Positions 6,488 through 13,731 of a stretch of 14,410 nucleotides of DNA are shown here, one piece after another. The notes below the pieces were generated by a model that ran no database searches, had not been told where the DNA came from, and worked only from the letters and a program-made list of their open reading frames with translations. This stretch comes from CAYOLL01 sp964404765 [NCBI: uncultured Gemmatimonadota bacterium] (GTDB lineage Bacteria; 4572-55): NCBI GenBank assembly GCA_964404765.1, contig CAYOLL010000153.1:1-14410 (forward strand), written 5' to 3'. Each line of letters begins with the position of its first letter. Positions within the stretch are counted from its first letter, which is position 1. The translations under genes and the position numbers were made by a program.

Positions 6488-9400
6488 ATGCGGATCAACT
6501 TCTTTTCCATGTCTAACCCTAAGGGCTTAAAGAGCAAGTTCTTAGGGCTTATCATCCTTTTTGTTTTAGCCGGCGCGGTCAACCTTCAGGCGGCGGCGCG
6601 GGAGGAACAGGATTTTCAGGTGGCGTTTGGCATGTACCAGGACGGCTTGTATGATCTGGCGGGCAGTCAATTCGATCAATATATCATGGCGCACGGGAAC
6701 AGCAATCGCGCCGATCAGGCCATGTATCTGCGGGCCGACTGCCTGCTGCGCACCAAGAAATACGACGCCGCCGAGTCGGTCTACAAAACGCTGCAAGCCC
6801 GCTTTCCGGCCAGTCAATTGCGCGACGACGCCCAGCTTGGCGTCGGCAAGCTGTATTTTCAGCAGGCGCGATATCCGCAGGCATTAGCCGCCTTTGACGA
6901 TTTTAAGGCCAAATATCCCAAAAGTGAACTGTTGGCCGACGCACTGTATTGGGCCGGCGAAGCCTCGCTCAAACTGGAAAAATATGCGGACGCCATCGCC
7001 AATTACCGCCAGGTGGTGGAATCTTACAAGACCAGTGAATATGCCTCTTACGCCGCGTATTCCTTAGGCTGGTCTTATCTCAAAATGGAGCAATATCCGC
7101 AAGCCGCCAATGCCTTTCAGCAATTGGCCGCCAATTTTCCCAAAAGCGAGTTGGCCGCCGACGGGTTGTTCTATCAGGGCGAGTCCATGTTCAAGGCCAA
7201 AGAATTTTCCAAAGCAGCCGAGACTTACCAAATCTTCATTAACACGTTTCCAAAGGACGAGCGAGCGGCGCGGGCGCAATATCTGGTCGGCGAATCGCTG
7301 TACGAGACCGGCAACTTTCCGCAATCACGCGTCGCCTACCAAAAAGTCAAAGCGCTGTACCCGGCCAGTCAATATGTGGACAAATCGTTTTACGGCATTG
7401 CCTGGACATTTTTGAAGGAGAATCGCCCGGACGAAGCGGCCGCTGCCTTTGCCAAAGTCGCCACGGATTTCCCCAAAAGCGATCAAGCCCCGGCTGCGTT
7501 GTATCGGCAAGGCAAAACACTGGCCGAAAACAACAAGATGGATGAAGCTTCCAAAGTCTTTAACAACCTGATGACAACTTACGCCAAATCGGAATATGCC
7601 GACAAAGGTTTGTTCGAGCTGGGCAGCATTCAGTACAAAAAGAAGGATTACGCCGGAACGCGCCGCTCGCTAATCAAACTGGTTGCGCCGGAGAAGAAGA
7701 GCGAATACGCCGCCGATGCCCAATTTTTGATCGGCGAAGCCTATTACGCTGAAAATGATTTTGAAAGGGCGCGCAGCGCTTACAGCGTCGTCGTCACCAC
7801 CTACAAGAACCGCGACGACTTGGTGATGCGCGCGGCGTACAAGCAGTCGCAGTGCGACTTTAAGCGCAAAAATTTTGGTGAAGCCTTTAAAAGCTTTGAC
7901 ATGTTTGTCAAAAAATATGTCGACAGCGACTTGTTGCCGACGGCCATCTATTGGCGCGGCGAAAGCGCTTATCAACAGGGCAATTATGACGCGGCCATTG
8001 CCTCCTACAATCAAGTGGCGCAGGAATATCCCAATCACGAAATGGTCAAGGAAGCCCTGTATGGATTAGGCTGGGCCTATTATAAGAAAAACGATTTCCC
8101 GAAAGCCATTGACGCTTATAACCAGGTCGGCGAGCGTTTTCCGCAGACGGAATTGGCCACGGACGCCCTGCTGCGCATCGGTGACGCCTACTTTGCCCTC
8201 AAACGCTACACCGAAGCCGAGGAAAGCTACGGCGGCCTGATGCGGCTCTATCCGCAGAGCGAAAAAGTGGATGACGCCATCTTCAAACGCGGGCAGGTGC
8301 GGGTCATTCAAAACGATATCAGCGGCGGTGTGGCCGATTACCGCTCGTTGCTGAGCCAATATGCCAATTCGCCGCTTAACGACGATGCGCAGTTGGCCAT
8401 TGCCCAGGCTTATTTTGACGCCGGGGACTTCAACCGCGCTCTGACGGAATATCAGGCTTTTGTCAATAAATTTAGTGGCGGGGCGCTGATCGCCAAAGGC
8501 TATTACGGCCTGGGCGACAGTTACTACAATCTGGAAAAATATGCGGAGGCCGGCGAAAACTACCGCAAATGCCTGTCAACAGTCAAAGATACGGAGATCG
8601 CCGGCAACGCCGTTAGCGGTATGTTGTGGTCGTTTTATCAAATCGACCGTCTGGCCGAGGCCAATAAATGGATCGAAACCTACGGGGCCAGCGCCACGCC
8701 GGAAGTCCGCTACGCCATGCAGGCGCAAAAGGCGCAGTTTTACGCTTCGATTCAGGATGGCGATCAGGCCGCGCTGGAGTTTGAAAAGCTGGCCCAATCA
8801 GCCGGCGGCGCACAAAAGGCCGAAGGTTTATTCATGGCCGGCAAGACCTATTACGACGCTAAAAAATATGACAAAGCCCTGACTTATTACCGTGAGCTGG
8901 TCTCGTCATTTCCGGATCATAAGCGGGTGCCGGACGCGCTGGAAGGTTTGGCAACGATCTATCTGAATCAAAATCAATTTCCGGAAGCGCTGCGCACACT
9001 CAACGATTTTATGAATAAGTATCCGTCCCACGCCTCAGTGGATCAATTAATGCTGACCAAAGCGACCGTATTGGAGCGGCAGGGGCAATTGCTGGCGGCC
9101 AAGCAGATTTTGCTGGATGTGCTGAATCGTCCGCTGTCCGGCGATTTGCAATCAAAAGCGCGGCTGCAACTGGGCAAGGTCTACTACCGCGACGGCCAAA
9201 ACGAGCCGGCCCGCCGCACCCTGCTGGAAGTGACCGCCCGCGAGCAAAACGAATTGGCCGCCGAGGCCCAATACCTGATTGGCGAGTCCTATTTTAAAGA
9301 AAAAAAGCATACCGAGGCGTTGCAGGAATATTTGCGAGTTAAGTATTTGTACAAAGGCTTTCCGGTCTGGCTGGCGCGTTCAGCCTTTAAAGCCGGCCTG

Positions 9401-9520
9401 TGCCAGGAAATGAGCGGCAACCCTGACGCGGCCAAAAAGCTGTACCAGGAAGTGATTACCAGTAATGCCGATGCGGGCGCGGTAGCGGAGGCGAAGCGGC
9501 AGTTGGCGGGGCTGAAGTAG
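6488..9520 (+). CDS. Large periplasmic TPR-repeat protein
   Basis: A 1010-residue protein built of about two dozen tetratricopeptide units of 34-38 residues. A typical unit has A-Y-x-x-G, Y-x-x-A, and a closing YP or FP-x-S-x-x-x-D, as in BamD/YbgF-type repeats. The ATG at 6488 is preceded by GGAG about ten bases upstream; an in-frame TTG at 6464 and an ATG at 6509 are alternatives. The start encodes a signal peptide (hydrophobic stretch FLGLIILFVLAGAVNL, then QAAAREEQD). No lipobox cysteine is present, so it is likely a free periplasmic or envelope-associated protein rather than a lipoprotein. TPR arrays act as protein-binding scaffolds, so a role in envelope assembly or secretion is a reasonable guess but nothing adjacent proves it. 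Repeats run to the C-terminus with no extra domain. The last codons and stop overlap a sequence duplicated 164 bases downstream. Confidence 0.88.
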   Translation: MRINFFSMSNPKGLKSKFLGLIILFVLAGAVNLQAAAREEQDFQVAFGMYQDGLYDLAGSQFDQYIMAHGNSNRADQAMYLRADCLLRTKKYDAAESVYKTLQARFPASQLRDDAQLGVGKLYFQQARYPQALAAFDDFKAKYPKSELLADALYWAGEASLKLEKYADAIANYRQVVESYKTSEYASYAAYSLGWSYLKMEQYPQAANAFQQLAANFPKSELAADGLFYQGESMFKAKEFSKAAETYQIFINTFPKDERAARAQYLVGESLYETGNFPQSRVAYQKVKALYPASQYVDKSFYGIAWTFLKENRPDEAAAAFAKVATDFPKSDQAPAALYRQGKTLAENNKMDEASKVFNNLMTTYAKSEYADKGLFELGSIQYKKKDYAGTRRSLIKLVAPEKKSEYAADAQFLIGEAYYAENDFERARSAYSVVVTTYKNRDDLVMRAAYKQSQCDFKRKNFGEAFKSFDMFVKKYVDSDLLPTAIYWRGESAYQQGNYDAAIASYNQVAQEYPNHEMVKEALYGLGWAYYKKNDFPKAIDAYNQVGERFPQTELATDALLRIGDAYFALKRYTEAEESYGGLMRLYPQSEKVDDAIFKRGQVRVIQNDISGGVADYRSLLSQYANSPLNDDAQLAIAQAYFDAGDFNRALTEYQAFVNKFSGGALIAKGYYGLGDSYYNLEKYAEAGENYRKCLSTVKDTEIAGNAVSGMLWSFYQIDRLAEANKWIETYGASATPEVRYAMQAQKAQFYASIQDGDQAALEFEKLAQSAGGAQKAEGLFMAGKTYYDAKKYDKALTYYRELVSSFPDHKRVPDALEGLATIYLNQNQFPEALRTLNDFMNKYPSHASVDQLMLTKATVLERQGQLLAAKQILLDVLNRPLSGDLQSKARLQLGKVYYRDGQNEPARRTLLEVTAREQNELAAEAQYLIGESYFKEKKHTEALQEYLRVKYLYKGFPVWLARSAFKAGLCQEMSGNPDAAKKLYQEVITSNADAGAVAEAKRQLAGLK

Positions 9521-9534
9521 CGGGAACCGCGGGC
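9503..9534. repeat. 32-bp direct repeat, copy 1 (end of TPR gene)
   Basis: Matches 9667-9698 at 30 of 32 positions, with the last 22 bases identical. This copy encodes the final residues LAGLK and the stop of the TPR protein and then runs 14 bases past it. Part of it, GCGG-GAA-CCGC, is a short palindrome. Confidence 0.75.
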
Positions 9535-9535
9535 G

Positions 9536-9563
9536 TACTCCTATCCAAGCGGCAAATTTGGCA
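9536..9563. repeat. 28-bp dispersed repeat, copy 2
   Basis: Pairs with the copy at 1077-1104 (26 of 28 identical). It starts two bases after the 32-bp repeat, so the two may belong to one larger dispersed unit, of which only this half recurs near base 1077. Confidence 0.6.
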
Positions 9564-9569
9564 GTTTTC

Positions 9570-9655
9570 ACCCTTAGGGTTTGTCTTTCAACCCTTAGGG
9601 TTTTCCATTGATTGAGCCAAACCCTAAGGGTTAAAAAAGCAAACCCTTAGGGTTT
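9570..9655. repeat. Cluster of four AACCCTWAGGGTT near-palindromes
   Basis: Units lie at 9570-9582, 9590-9604, 9619-9633 and 9641-9655. Each can fold on itself. The second and third are exact complements over 14 bases (9590-9603 with 9619-9632), giving a strong hairpin with a 15-base loop. The hairpin lies just past the TPR stop and could slow or end transcription, but no T-run follows it on the plus strand. AACCCTAAGGG also occurs once in the coding region for the TPR signal peptide (6515-6525). Confidence 0.7.
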
Positions 9656-9666
9656 ATTCCGGCCTA

Positions 9667-9698
9667 TTGGCGGGATTGAAGTAGCGGGAACCGCGGGC
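9667..9698. repeat. 32-bp direct repeat, copy 2
   Basis: Non-coding copy of the TPR gene end, differing from 9503-9534 at two positions. The 132 bases between the copies hold the 28-bp repeat and the AACCCTWAGGGTT cluster. Confidence 0.75.
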
Positions 9699-9710
9699 AT
9701 AAGTTTTATT

Positions 9711-9950
9711 GGCTCATGGGACAAGATGGTGTTGCATCATTTGAATACGCTGACTTGCGATACAAACCTTAGTAGAAATGCCGCAAAAATAATCCAACCT
9801 TATTACCTTATTTCGTTTGCCTAAAAAGAGTTAACTTTCAATGGACAATGGACGCGATAAGGTAATAAGGTTAATAAAAGTGGTTCCGTCGCTTTTCTAC
9901 TAAGGTTGGAAAACCGTAAGGGGCGTTTACATCATCTTGTCCCATGAGCC
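9711..9950. mobile_element. 240-bp MITE with 22-bp terminal inverted repeats and 8-bp target duplication
   Basis: The ends at 9711-9732 and 9929-9950 are complementary at 21 of 22 positions and begin GGCTCATGGGACAAGATG. The element is flanked by a perfect direct repeat GTTTTATT (9703-9710 and 9951-9958), the mark of a transposase that makes 8-bp staggered cuts. Two more perfect inverted pairs are collinear inside: AACCTTAGTAGAAA (9765-9778 with 9894-9907) and AACCTTATTACCTTAT (9796-9811 with 9857-9872). The whole can fold as one long hairpin. It has no coding capacity, so it must have been moved in trans. GG-starting ends and 8-bp duplications occur in the ISL3 family among others; I cannot assign the parent IS. 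It lies between the convergent TPR and NACHT genes. Confidence 0.85.
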
Positions 9951-9970
9951 GTTTTATTGATGCGTTACCG

Positions 9971-10022
9971 ATGCCCGGAGCTTTCGAGACAACGATCCGG
10001 TTGTCCTACTCACACCGGGCAT
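9971..10022. repeat. Nested inverted repeats in the convergent gap
   Basis: ATGCCCGG (9971-9978) pairs with CCGGGCAT (10015-10022), and the loop contains GACAAC-GATCCG-GTTGTC, a second 6-bp stem. No T-run follows on either strand. It could be a two-stem structure at the 3' end of the NACHT transcript, or a chance pairing. Confidence 0.35.
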
Positions 10023-10082
10023 TTTGACCCTTTTTATCGCTTTTTGACAGCGAATGGGACAGCCATCTCCCTTCGCGCTCCA

Positions 10083-10133
10083 CTCATTCCGTTTCGACGA
10101 CTCGCTTTAGCTCATAGGTCAAGCCGGAACGAG
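10083..10133 (-). other. Hairpin just downstream of the NACHT-FGE stop codon
   Basis: CTCATTCCG (10083-10091) and CGGAACGAG (10125-10133) pair at 8 of 9 positions (the ninth as a G-U pair in minus-strand RNA), with a 33-base loop. The near arm begins 12 bases past the stop codon. DGR variable regions often have a hairpin or cruciform shortly downstream, but those have short loops, so this is only suggestive. It has no U-tract, which argues against a simple terminator. Confidence 0.25.
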
Positions 10134-10144
10134 CAACCAACTGA

Positions 10145-12385
10145 CTACGGGACGAACAAAAGGCGGAAGCCCACGCGGTCGCTACGATAGGCGGGGCTGT
10201 AGTCGTAGCGGTAGGCCGAGCGACAACTCTGCGCATTGCGACTCCAGCTACTGCCGCGCATCACCCGGCGCGAACCCTTTTCCGGGCCGGTAGGATTTTC
10301 GACCGTGCCCCGCTTTTTGCATTCGTCGTAATATTTTTCGGCATACCAATCGCCGCACCATTCCCACACATTGCCATGCAGGTCGTACAGCCCCCAGGCA
10401 TTGGGCGGGTAGCTGCCCACCGGCGTGGTTTTCTGTAAATATTTACCTTTGGGATAATTCTTGTAGGGATGATTGCCATCATAATTAGCCTGGTCGGTGG
10501 TCAGGTTGTCGCCTGTATTGAAAGGTGTCGTTGTACCAGCTCGACAGGCATATTCCCATTCCGCTTCGGTAGGCAGACGAAATTGAGATTTTCCAAATCG
10601 CGCAGATTTGGAAAATCGGTCCGTCAGCCATTGACAATAGGCCACAGCGTCATTCCAACTGACATGAATAACCGGATGATTTTTATCGGCCTGTTCCATG
10701 CCGTTCACATCACAACGCCAGTTCACGCCCGCTTTTTTCTGCCACTCTTTACCATTCCATAAATAACTGCCGCCGTCTTTATCCGCATCGGTTTTGTAAC
10801 CGGTGGCCTGGACAAATTCTTCAAATTGGGCCAATGTGACGGTGTATTTGGCCAAGTAAAAGTCGCTCACTTTGACCGGATGCTGGGTTTCCCTTTTCAT
10901 GATTCGATCCGTTTCATTCTCAGGGCTGCCCATCAAAAATGCGCCGCCTTTGATAGACACAAAACCGTCTGGCGGTTTAAATCCCGGCAGCGGGCGATCC
11001 GGGCATTTTTCCTTAAAAAACTTCGCGGCCATGTCTAAGCCGTCCAACGTGGCCTCCTGCCAAAACGCCGTGTTTTCCGCAGCTTCTTTGGCGATCAGAA
11101 ATTCAAAGATGGACTTATGGGCAAACTTCCAGTTGCCCTCGGCATCGCGGGTCAGCAGGGATTGGCCGGTAATCTCGTAATCGGCTAAATCCGTATCGGC
11201 GATGTTGTTGTTGCGGGCCACCTCAAGAGCCTCCGTTTTGGATAAATGCAATTGCGCCGTCGTCTGGCGCTGGCGGTAAATCTCCAGGGCCACCAATCGG
11301 GAATAGGCGTGCAGGTCACGTCTGAACTTTTCGCGGTCGCCGGTCTGGTGCTTGCGTTTGACGGCTTCGCGCTCGATCCATTGTTCGATCAAGGTCTCAT
11401 AAATTTGATAAGTCGTTTTAAAATCCTGCCGGCTTTCGACCAGATAATCTATGTAACTGAGCAGCATGGGCCGGGCCATCAACCACAGCGAGCGGTTCAT
11501 AATCGTCTCGGCCTGTTTCTTTTTAGCGCGATTCCAGAAGCGTAGCACGCCGTATTTCTTGCGCAGATAGCGCCGGATTTCTTTGGGGTCCAGCGGCGAC
11601 AGGTAAAACTTGGCCAGTTTATGAAAGCCCTTATCGTCAAAGCGGGGGACTTTCAGCTCGTACGGTTCTTTTTCCTGGCCGGGGAAATATTGGGTGCGGC
11701 TGGTGATAATGACTTCGCGGAAGTCACGCACGGCCTCGATAATCTCGTCCAAGCGGCGGCGGAAACGCTCGTCGTCGTTCAGGCCGTCGGGTTGGGCCGT
11801 CGGGAGCAGTTTTTTATCTTCATCAAAGGCGTCTAACAGCAAAATCGTCCGTTTCGCCTCTTCCTCTTTGATGCCCTTGATCTTGTCCCATATCCGCGAA
11901 TCGCCAAAGGGCAACAGGCGGATGTTGTACTTGCGGCCAAAGTTGAAAAACGCGGTATAGCGCATATACAGGTTGATCATAAACGTGGTCTTGCCCATGC
12001 CGGAATCGGCCAGAATCAGGTAGAACTTGTCGCTTTCCTTTTTCTCGTCAAAGGCGGTCTTGATGAAGAAGGGAATGAGCGGTTCTTTAGCCACAAAGCG
12101 CAGGCTGTGGCCGGGCTCTTCCTCCCGCACCGGCGATTCATTCTGAAATTTGGTCGGGATGAAATACCGCCGCGAGGCTTCGACCTGTTGCTCATAGAAA
12201 TAGGGCGCGAGATCGCGGGCGATTCTGGAGATTTTCCAGCGTTCCAGCCCGGTTTTGAGCAGCCAGAACAGCGCGGCCAGGATTGCGCCGGATAGGACGA
12301 CGGCGGTTTCCTTGCTCAGGCCGGCCTGTTCCAGCCAGTGGGCAAAGGGGATAATTTTGAGCAGGGCTTCGAGAAATTTTTCCAT
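10145..12385 (-). CDS. Membrane-anchored NACHT NTPase fused to a C-terminal FGE-sulfatase/lectin-like domain
   Basis: A 746-residue STAND-type protein. I chose the ATG at 12385 because the promoter at 12497-12523 overlaps the region upstream; the open frame continues to 12523. Order of parts: short helical N-terminus; one membrane segment at about 27-43 (VVLSGAILAALFWLL); NACHT NTPase with Walker A DSGMGKTT (127-134, K132), Walker B LLLDAFDED (D185), a sensor-like IITSRT, and the winged-helix-end motif FAHKSIFEFLIAKEA; then an FGE-sulfatase (SUMF1) domain from about 474 (FVSIKGGAFLMGS, FRLPTEAEWEYACRAG, LHGNVWEWCGDWY). By eye, the position of human FGE Cys341 is S723, so this copy is probably a binding fold rather than an oxidase. 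The last ~35 residues look like a DGR variable region. Related bacterial NACHT proteins act in anti-phage defence; signal sensing followed by NTP-driven switching is the inferred role here. No separate effector domain is visible. Confidence 0.87.
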   Translation of the reverse strand: MEKFLEALLKIIPFAHWLEQAGLSKETAVVLSGAILAALFWLLKTGLERWKISRIARDLAPYFYEQQVEASRRYFIPTKFQNESPVREEEPGHSLRFVAKEPLIPFFIKTAFDEKKESDKFYLILADSGMGKTTFMINLYMRYTAFFNFGRKYNIRLLPFGDSRIWDKIKGIKEEEAKRTILLLDAFDEDKKLLPTAQPDGLNDDERFRRRLDEIIEAVRDFREVIITSRTQYFPGQEKEPYELKVPRFDDKGFHKLAKFYLSPLDPKEIRRYLRKKYGVLRFWNRAKKKQAETIMNRSLWLMARPMLLSYIDYLVESRQDFKTTYQIYETLIEQWIEREAVKRKHQTGDREKFRRDLHAYSRLVALEIYRQRQTTAQLHLSKTEALEVARNNNIADTDLADYEITGQSLLTRDAEGNWKFAHKSIFEFLIAKEAAENTAFWQEATLDGLDMAAKFFKEKCPDRPLPGFKPPDGFVSIKGGAFLMGSPENETDRIMKRETQHPVKVSDFYLAKYTVTLAQFEEFVQATGYKTDADKDGGSYLWNGKEWQKKAGVNWRCDVNGMEQADKNHPVIHVSWNDAVAYCQWLTDRFSKSARFGKSQFRLPTEAEWEYACRAGTTTPFNTGDNLTTDQANYDGNHPYKNYPKGKYLQKTTPVGSYPPNAWGLYDLHGNVWEWCGDWYAEKYYDECKKRGTVENPTGPEKGSRRVMRGSSWSRNAQSCRSAYRYDYSPAYRSDRVGFRLLFVP
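10160..10258 (-). other. Putative DGR variable region (VR) at the 3' end of the NACHT-FGE gene
   Basis: Codons for residues 710-741. The fixed frame RGSSW, CRSAYR, P-A, and VGFR is the one typical of DGR-diversified FGE domains. Between them, the residues expected to vary are encoded AGT, CGC, AAT (715-717), AGT (720), TAC, GAC, TAC, AGC (727-730), TAT (733) and AGC, GAC, CGC (735-737). All twelve end in a pyrimidine, as expected if each derives from an AAY codon in a template by adenine-directed mutagenesis. The fixed codons between them are mostly free of A. No matching template repeat is seen in the window. Confidence 0.55.
10587..10617. repeat. Perfect 13-bp inverted repeat inside the FGE coding region
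   Basis: GATTTTCCAAATC (10587-10599) and its exact complement (10605-10617) flank a 5-base loop. On the minus strand this encodes residues 590-600, RFSKSARFGKS, a low-complexity insert placed between CQWLTD and FRLPTEAEWE. In related domains only about eight residues usually separate these motifs, so the palindrome is likely an in-frame insertion of a short mobile repeat. Confidence 0.65.
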
Positions 12386-12496
12386 CTTGGGTTTCCGTCT
12401 GTTTTGGGTGCGATTGTAGCGTGGATTGTTTATCCGCGCCGGATCATCAGCCGAACAAGCGCGGAAAAGCGCTCTGCGCTCCATTGGCGAAAGAAA

Positions 12497-12523
12497 AGTA
12501 TACCGGTTCAGCGGAAATGTCAA
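12497..12523 (-). promoter_or_regulatory. Candidate promoter of the NACHT-FGE gene
   Basis: On the minus strand, TTGACA (12518-12523) is followed after 15 bases by TATACT (12497-12502). Both boxes are strong matches but the spacing is two bases short of optimal, which would suit a weak or activator-dependent promoter. Transcription would start near 12490, leaving a leader of about 105 nucleotides. The gap 12386-12600 holds nothing else recognisable. Confidence 0.5.
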
Positions 12524-12600
12524 AGAAAATTAGCGGGTTCGAATGGCAAGACATTCGGGAGGAATGTAACTTCGCCGGGGAAGTAAAAGCAGACAGGGGG

Positions 12601-13725
12601 TTACGCTAACGCATAATCATAAACGCGGTATTTTTTATATAAATCGCCGCCCAGCGCTTCCATGGCCTTGTTGATCACGGTGTTATCTTCCAGCGTCCAG
12701 GACATTTCGCCGCCGCGGATGCCCATGGCTTTAGCGCGAGAGAAGGATTCGATATAGAAAATAGAGTCAATACCGCGCCGGCGATAAGCCTCTTTAATGC
12801 CCAGCAGCAACAAGCGGGAGTCATCCACTTTGCGCAGATAGTACAGAAATTTAAAGATGCCGAAGGGAAACAGACGCCCGTTAATCTTTTTCAGGGCCTG
12901 ATTGATGTCAGGCAAGGTGACGCTAAAACCGACCGCTTCGCCGTTTACTTCGGCAAACAGCATCAGCTCCGGGATAATAATTTGTTTAAGATCATTGGCA
13001 GCATATTCAATCTCTTCATCGGTCATAGGGATGAAGCCCCAGTTTTTTTCCCAGGCCGAACGGTAAATATCCTTAACTAAGTTGAGTTCCTCTTTAAACT
13101 TTTTCATGTTCACGGTGCGCACTTTGATGTTGTGCTTTTTGCGGGTATGCTCGGCGATTTTGCTGATACGCGGGTCTAAGTCCGTGGCGGTGCTGCGGTA
13201 GAAAGCGAAGAGGTCTTTGGCTTTTTTGAAGCCGTAACTGTCGAACAAATCCATATAATAACGGGGATTATAAGTCATCATGACGTGCGGTGGTCGATCA
13301 AAGCCTTGAATCAACAAACTCCATTCCTGATTGGAAGTAAAATTGGCCGGCCCACGCATAATGGTCATGCCGCGGCTTTTTAGCCACTGCCCGGCGGCGT
13401 CAAATAAGGCTTTGGCGACCGTAACATCATTTATACACTCGAAAAAGCCACAAAAGCCGGTCTTTTCCTGATGCGTTTCATTATGCAGCCGATCAATCGA
13501 GGCCGCAATCCGTCCGACAATCTTACCGTCACGCCGGGCTAAAAAAAGCTGCGACTCGCTGTGCTTGTGATAGGGGTCTTTGGTGGGATCAAGCCGTTTC
13601 AGGTGATCTAAAATAAGCGGCGGCACCCAATTTGGATCATCTTTATAGATTTCCCAGGCGAATTTAATAAATGTCTTGAGATATCGTGGAATCGACGGGA
13701 TCGGTTCGATTTGGACGAGACTCAT
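12601..13725 (-). CDS. GNAT-superfamily acyltransferase, possible bacterial ceramide synthase
   Basis: A 374-residue soluble protein with two GNAT-like halves (about 1-175 and 180-374). The N-terminal half has the family's W-V-P-P (33-36), LARRDGKIVGRIAA (62-75) and RGPANFTSNQEW (124-135). The C-terminal half has AEVNGEAVGFSVTLPD (258-273), an acyl-CoA loop of the form LGIKEAYRRRGID (308-320), and MSWTLEDN (341-348) near the end. The ATG lies 6 bases after the stop of the serine palmitoyltransferase-like gene, with GAAGGG upstream, so the two are surely co-transcribed. GNAT-type proteins next to serine palmitoyltransferase include the bacterial ceramide synthase described in Caulobacter, which N-acylates the sphingoid base. 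That role is inferred from neighbourhood and fold only; another acyltransferase function is possible. Confidence 0.8.
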   Translation of the reverse strand: MSLVQIEPIPSIPRYLKTFIKFAWEIYKDDPNWVPPLILDHLKRLDPTKDPYHKHSESQLFLARRDGKIVGRIAASIDRLHNETHQEKTGFCGFFECINDVTVAKALFDAAGQWLKSRGMTIMRGPANFTSNQEWSLLIQGFDRPPHVMMTYNPRYYMDLFDSYGFKKAKDLFAFYRSTATDLDPRISKIAEHTRKKHNIKVRTVNMKKFKEELNLVKDIYRSAWEKNWGFIPMTDEEIEYAANDLKQIIIPELMLFAEVNGEAVGFSVTLPDINQALKKINGRLFPFGIFKFLYYLRKVDDSRLLLLGIKEAYRRRGIDSIFYIESFSRAKAMGIRGGEMSWTLEDNTVINKAMEALGGDLYKKYRVYDYALA

Positions 13726-13731
13726 TTGGGT

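Noticed and set aside
9590-9640. Rho-independent terminator after the TPR gene
   Set aside because: The stem is strong but AT-rich in the centre and is followed on the plus strand by A, not T; it is better described as a repeat.
9951-10144. Template repeat or accessory DGR gene just downstream of the NACHT-FGE gene
   Set aside because: I compared the stretch with the variable region on both strands and found no similarity, and there is no convincing small ORF.
12386-12523. 46-residue N-terminal extension of the NACHT protein from 12523
   Set aside because: A promoter-like TTGACA/TATACT pair overlaps this stretch, the extension is arginine-rich without a fold, and the ATG at 12385 gives a natural N-terminus before the membrane segment.
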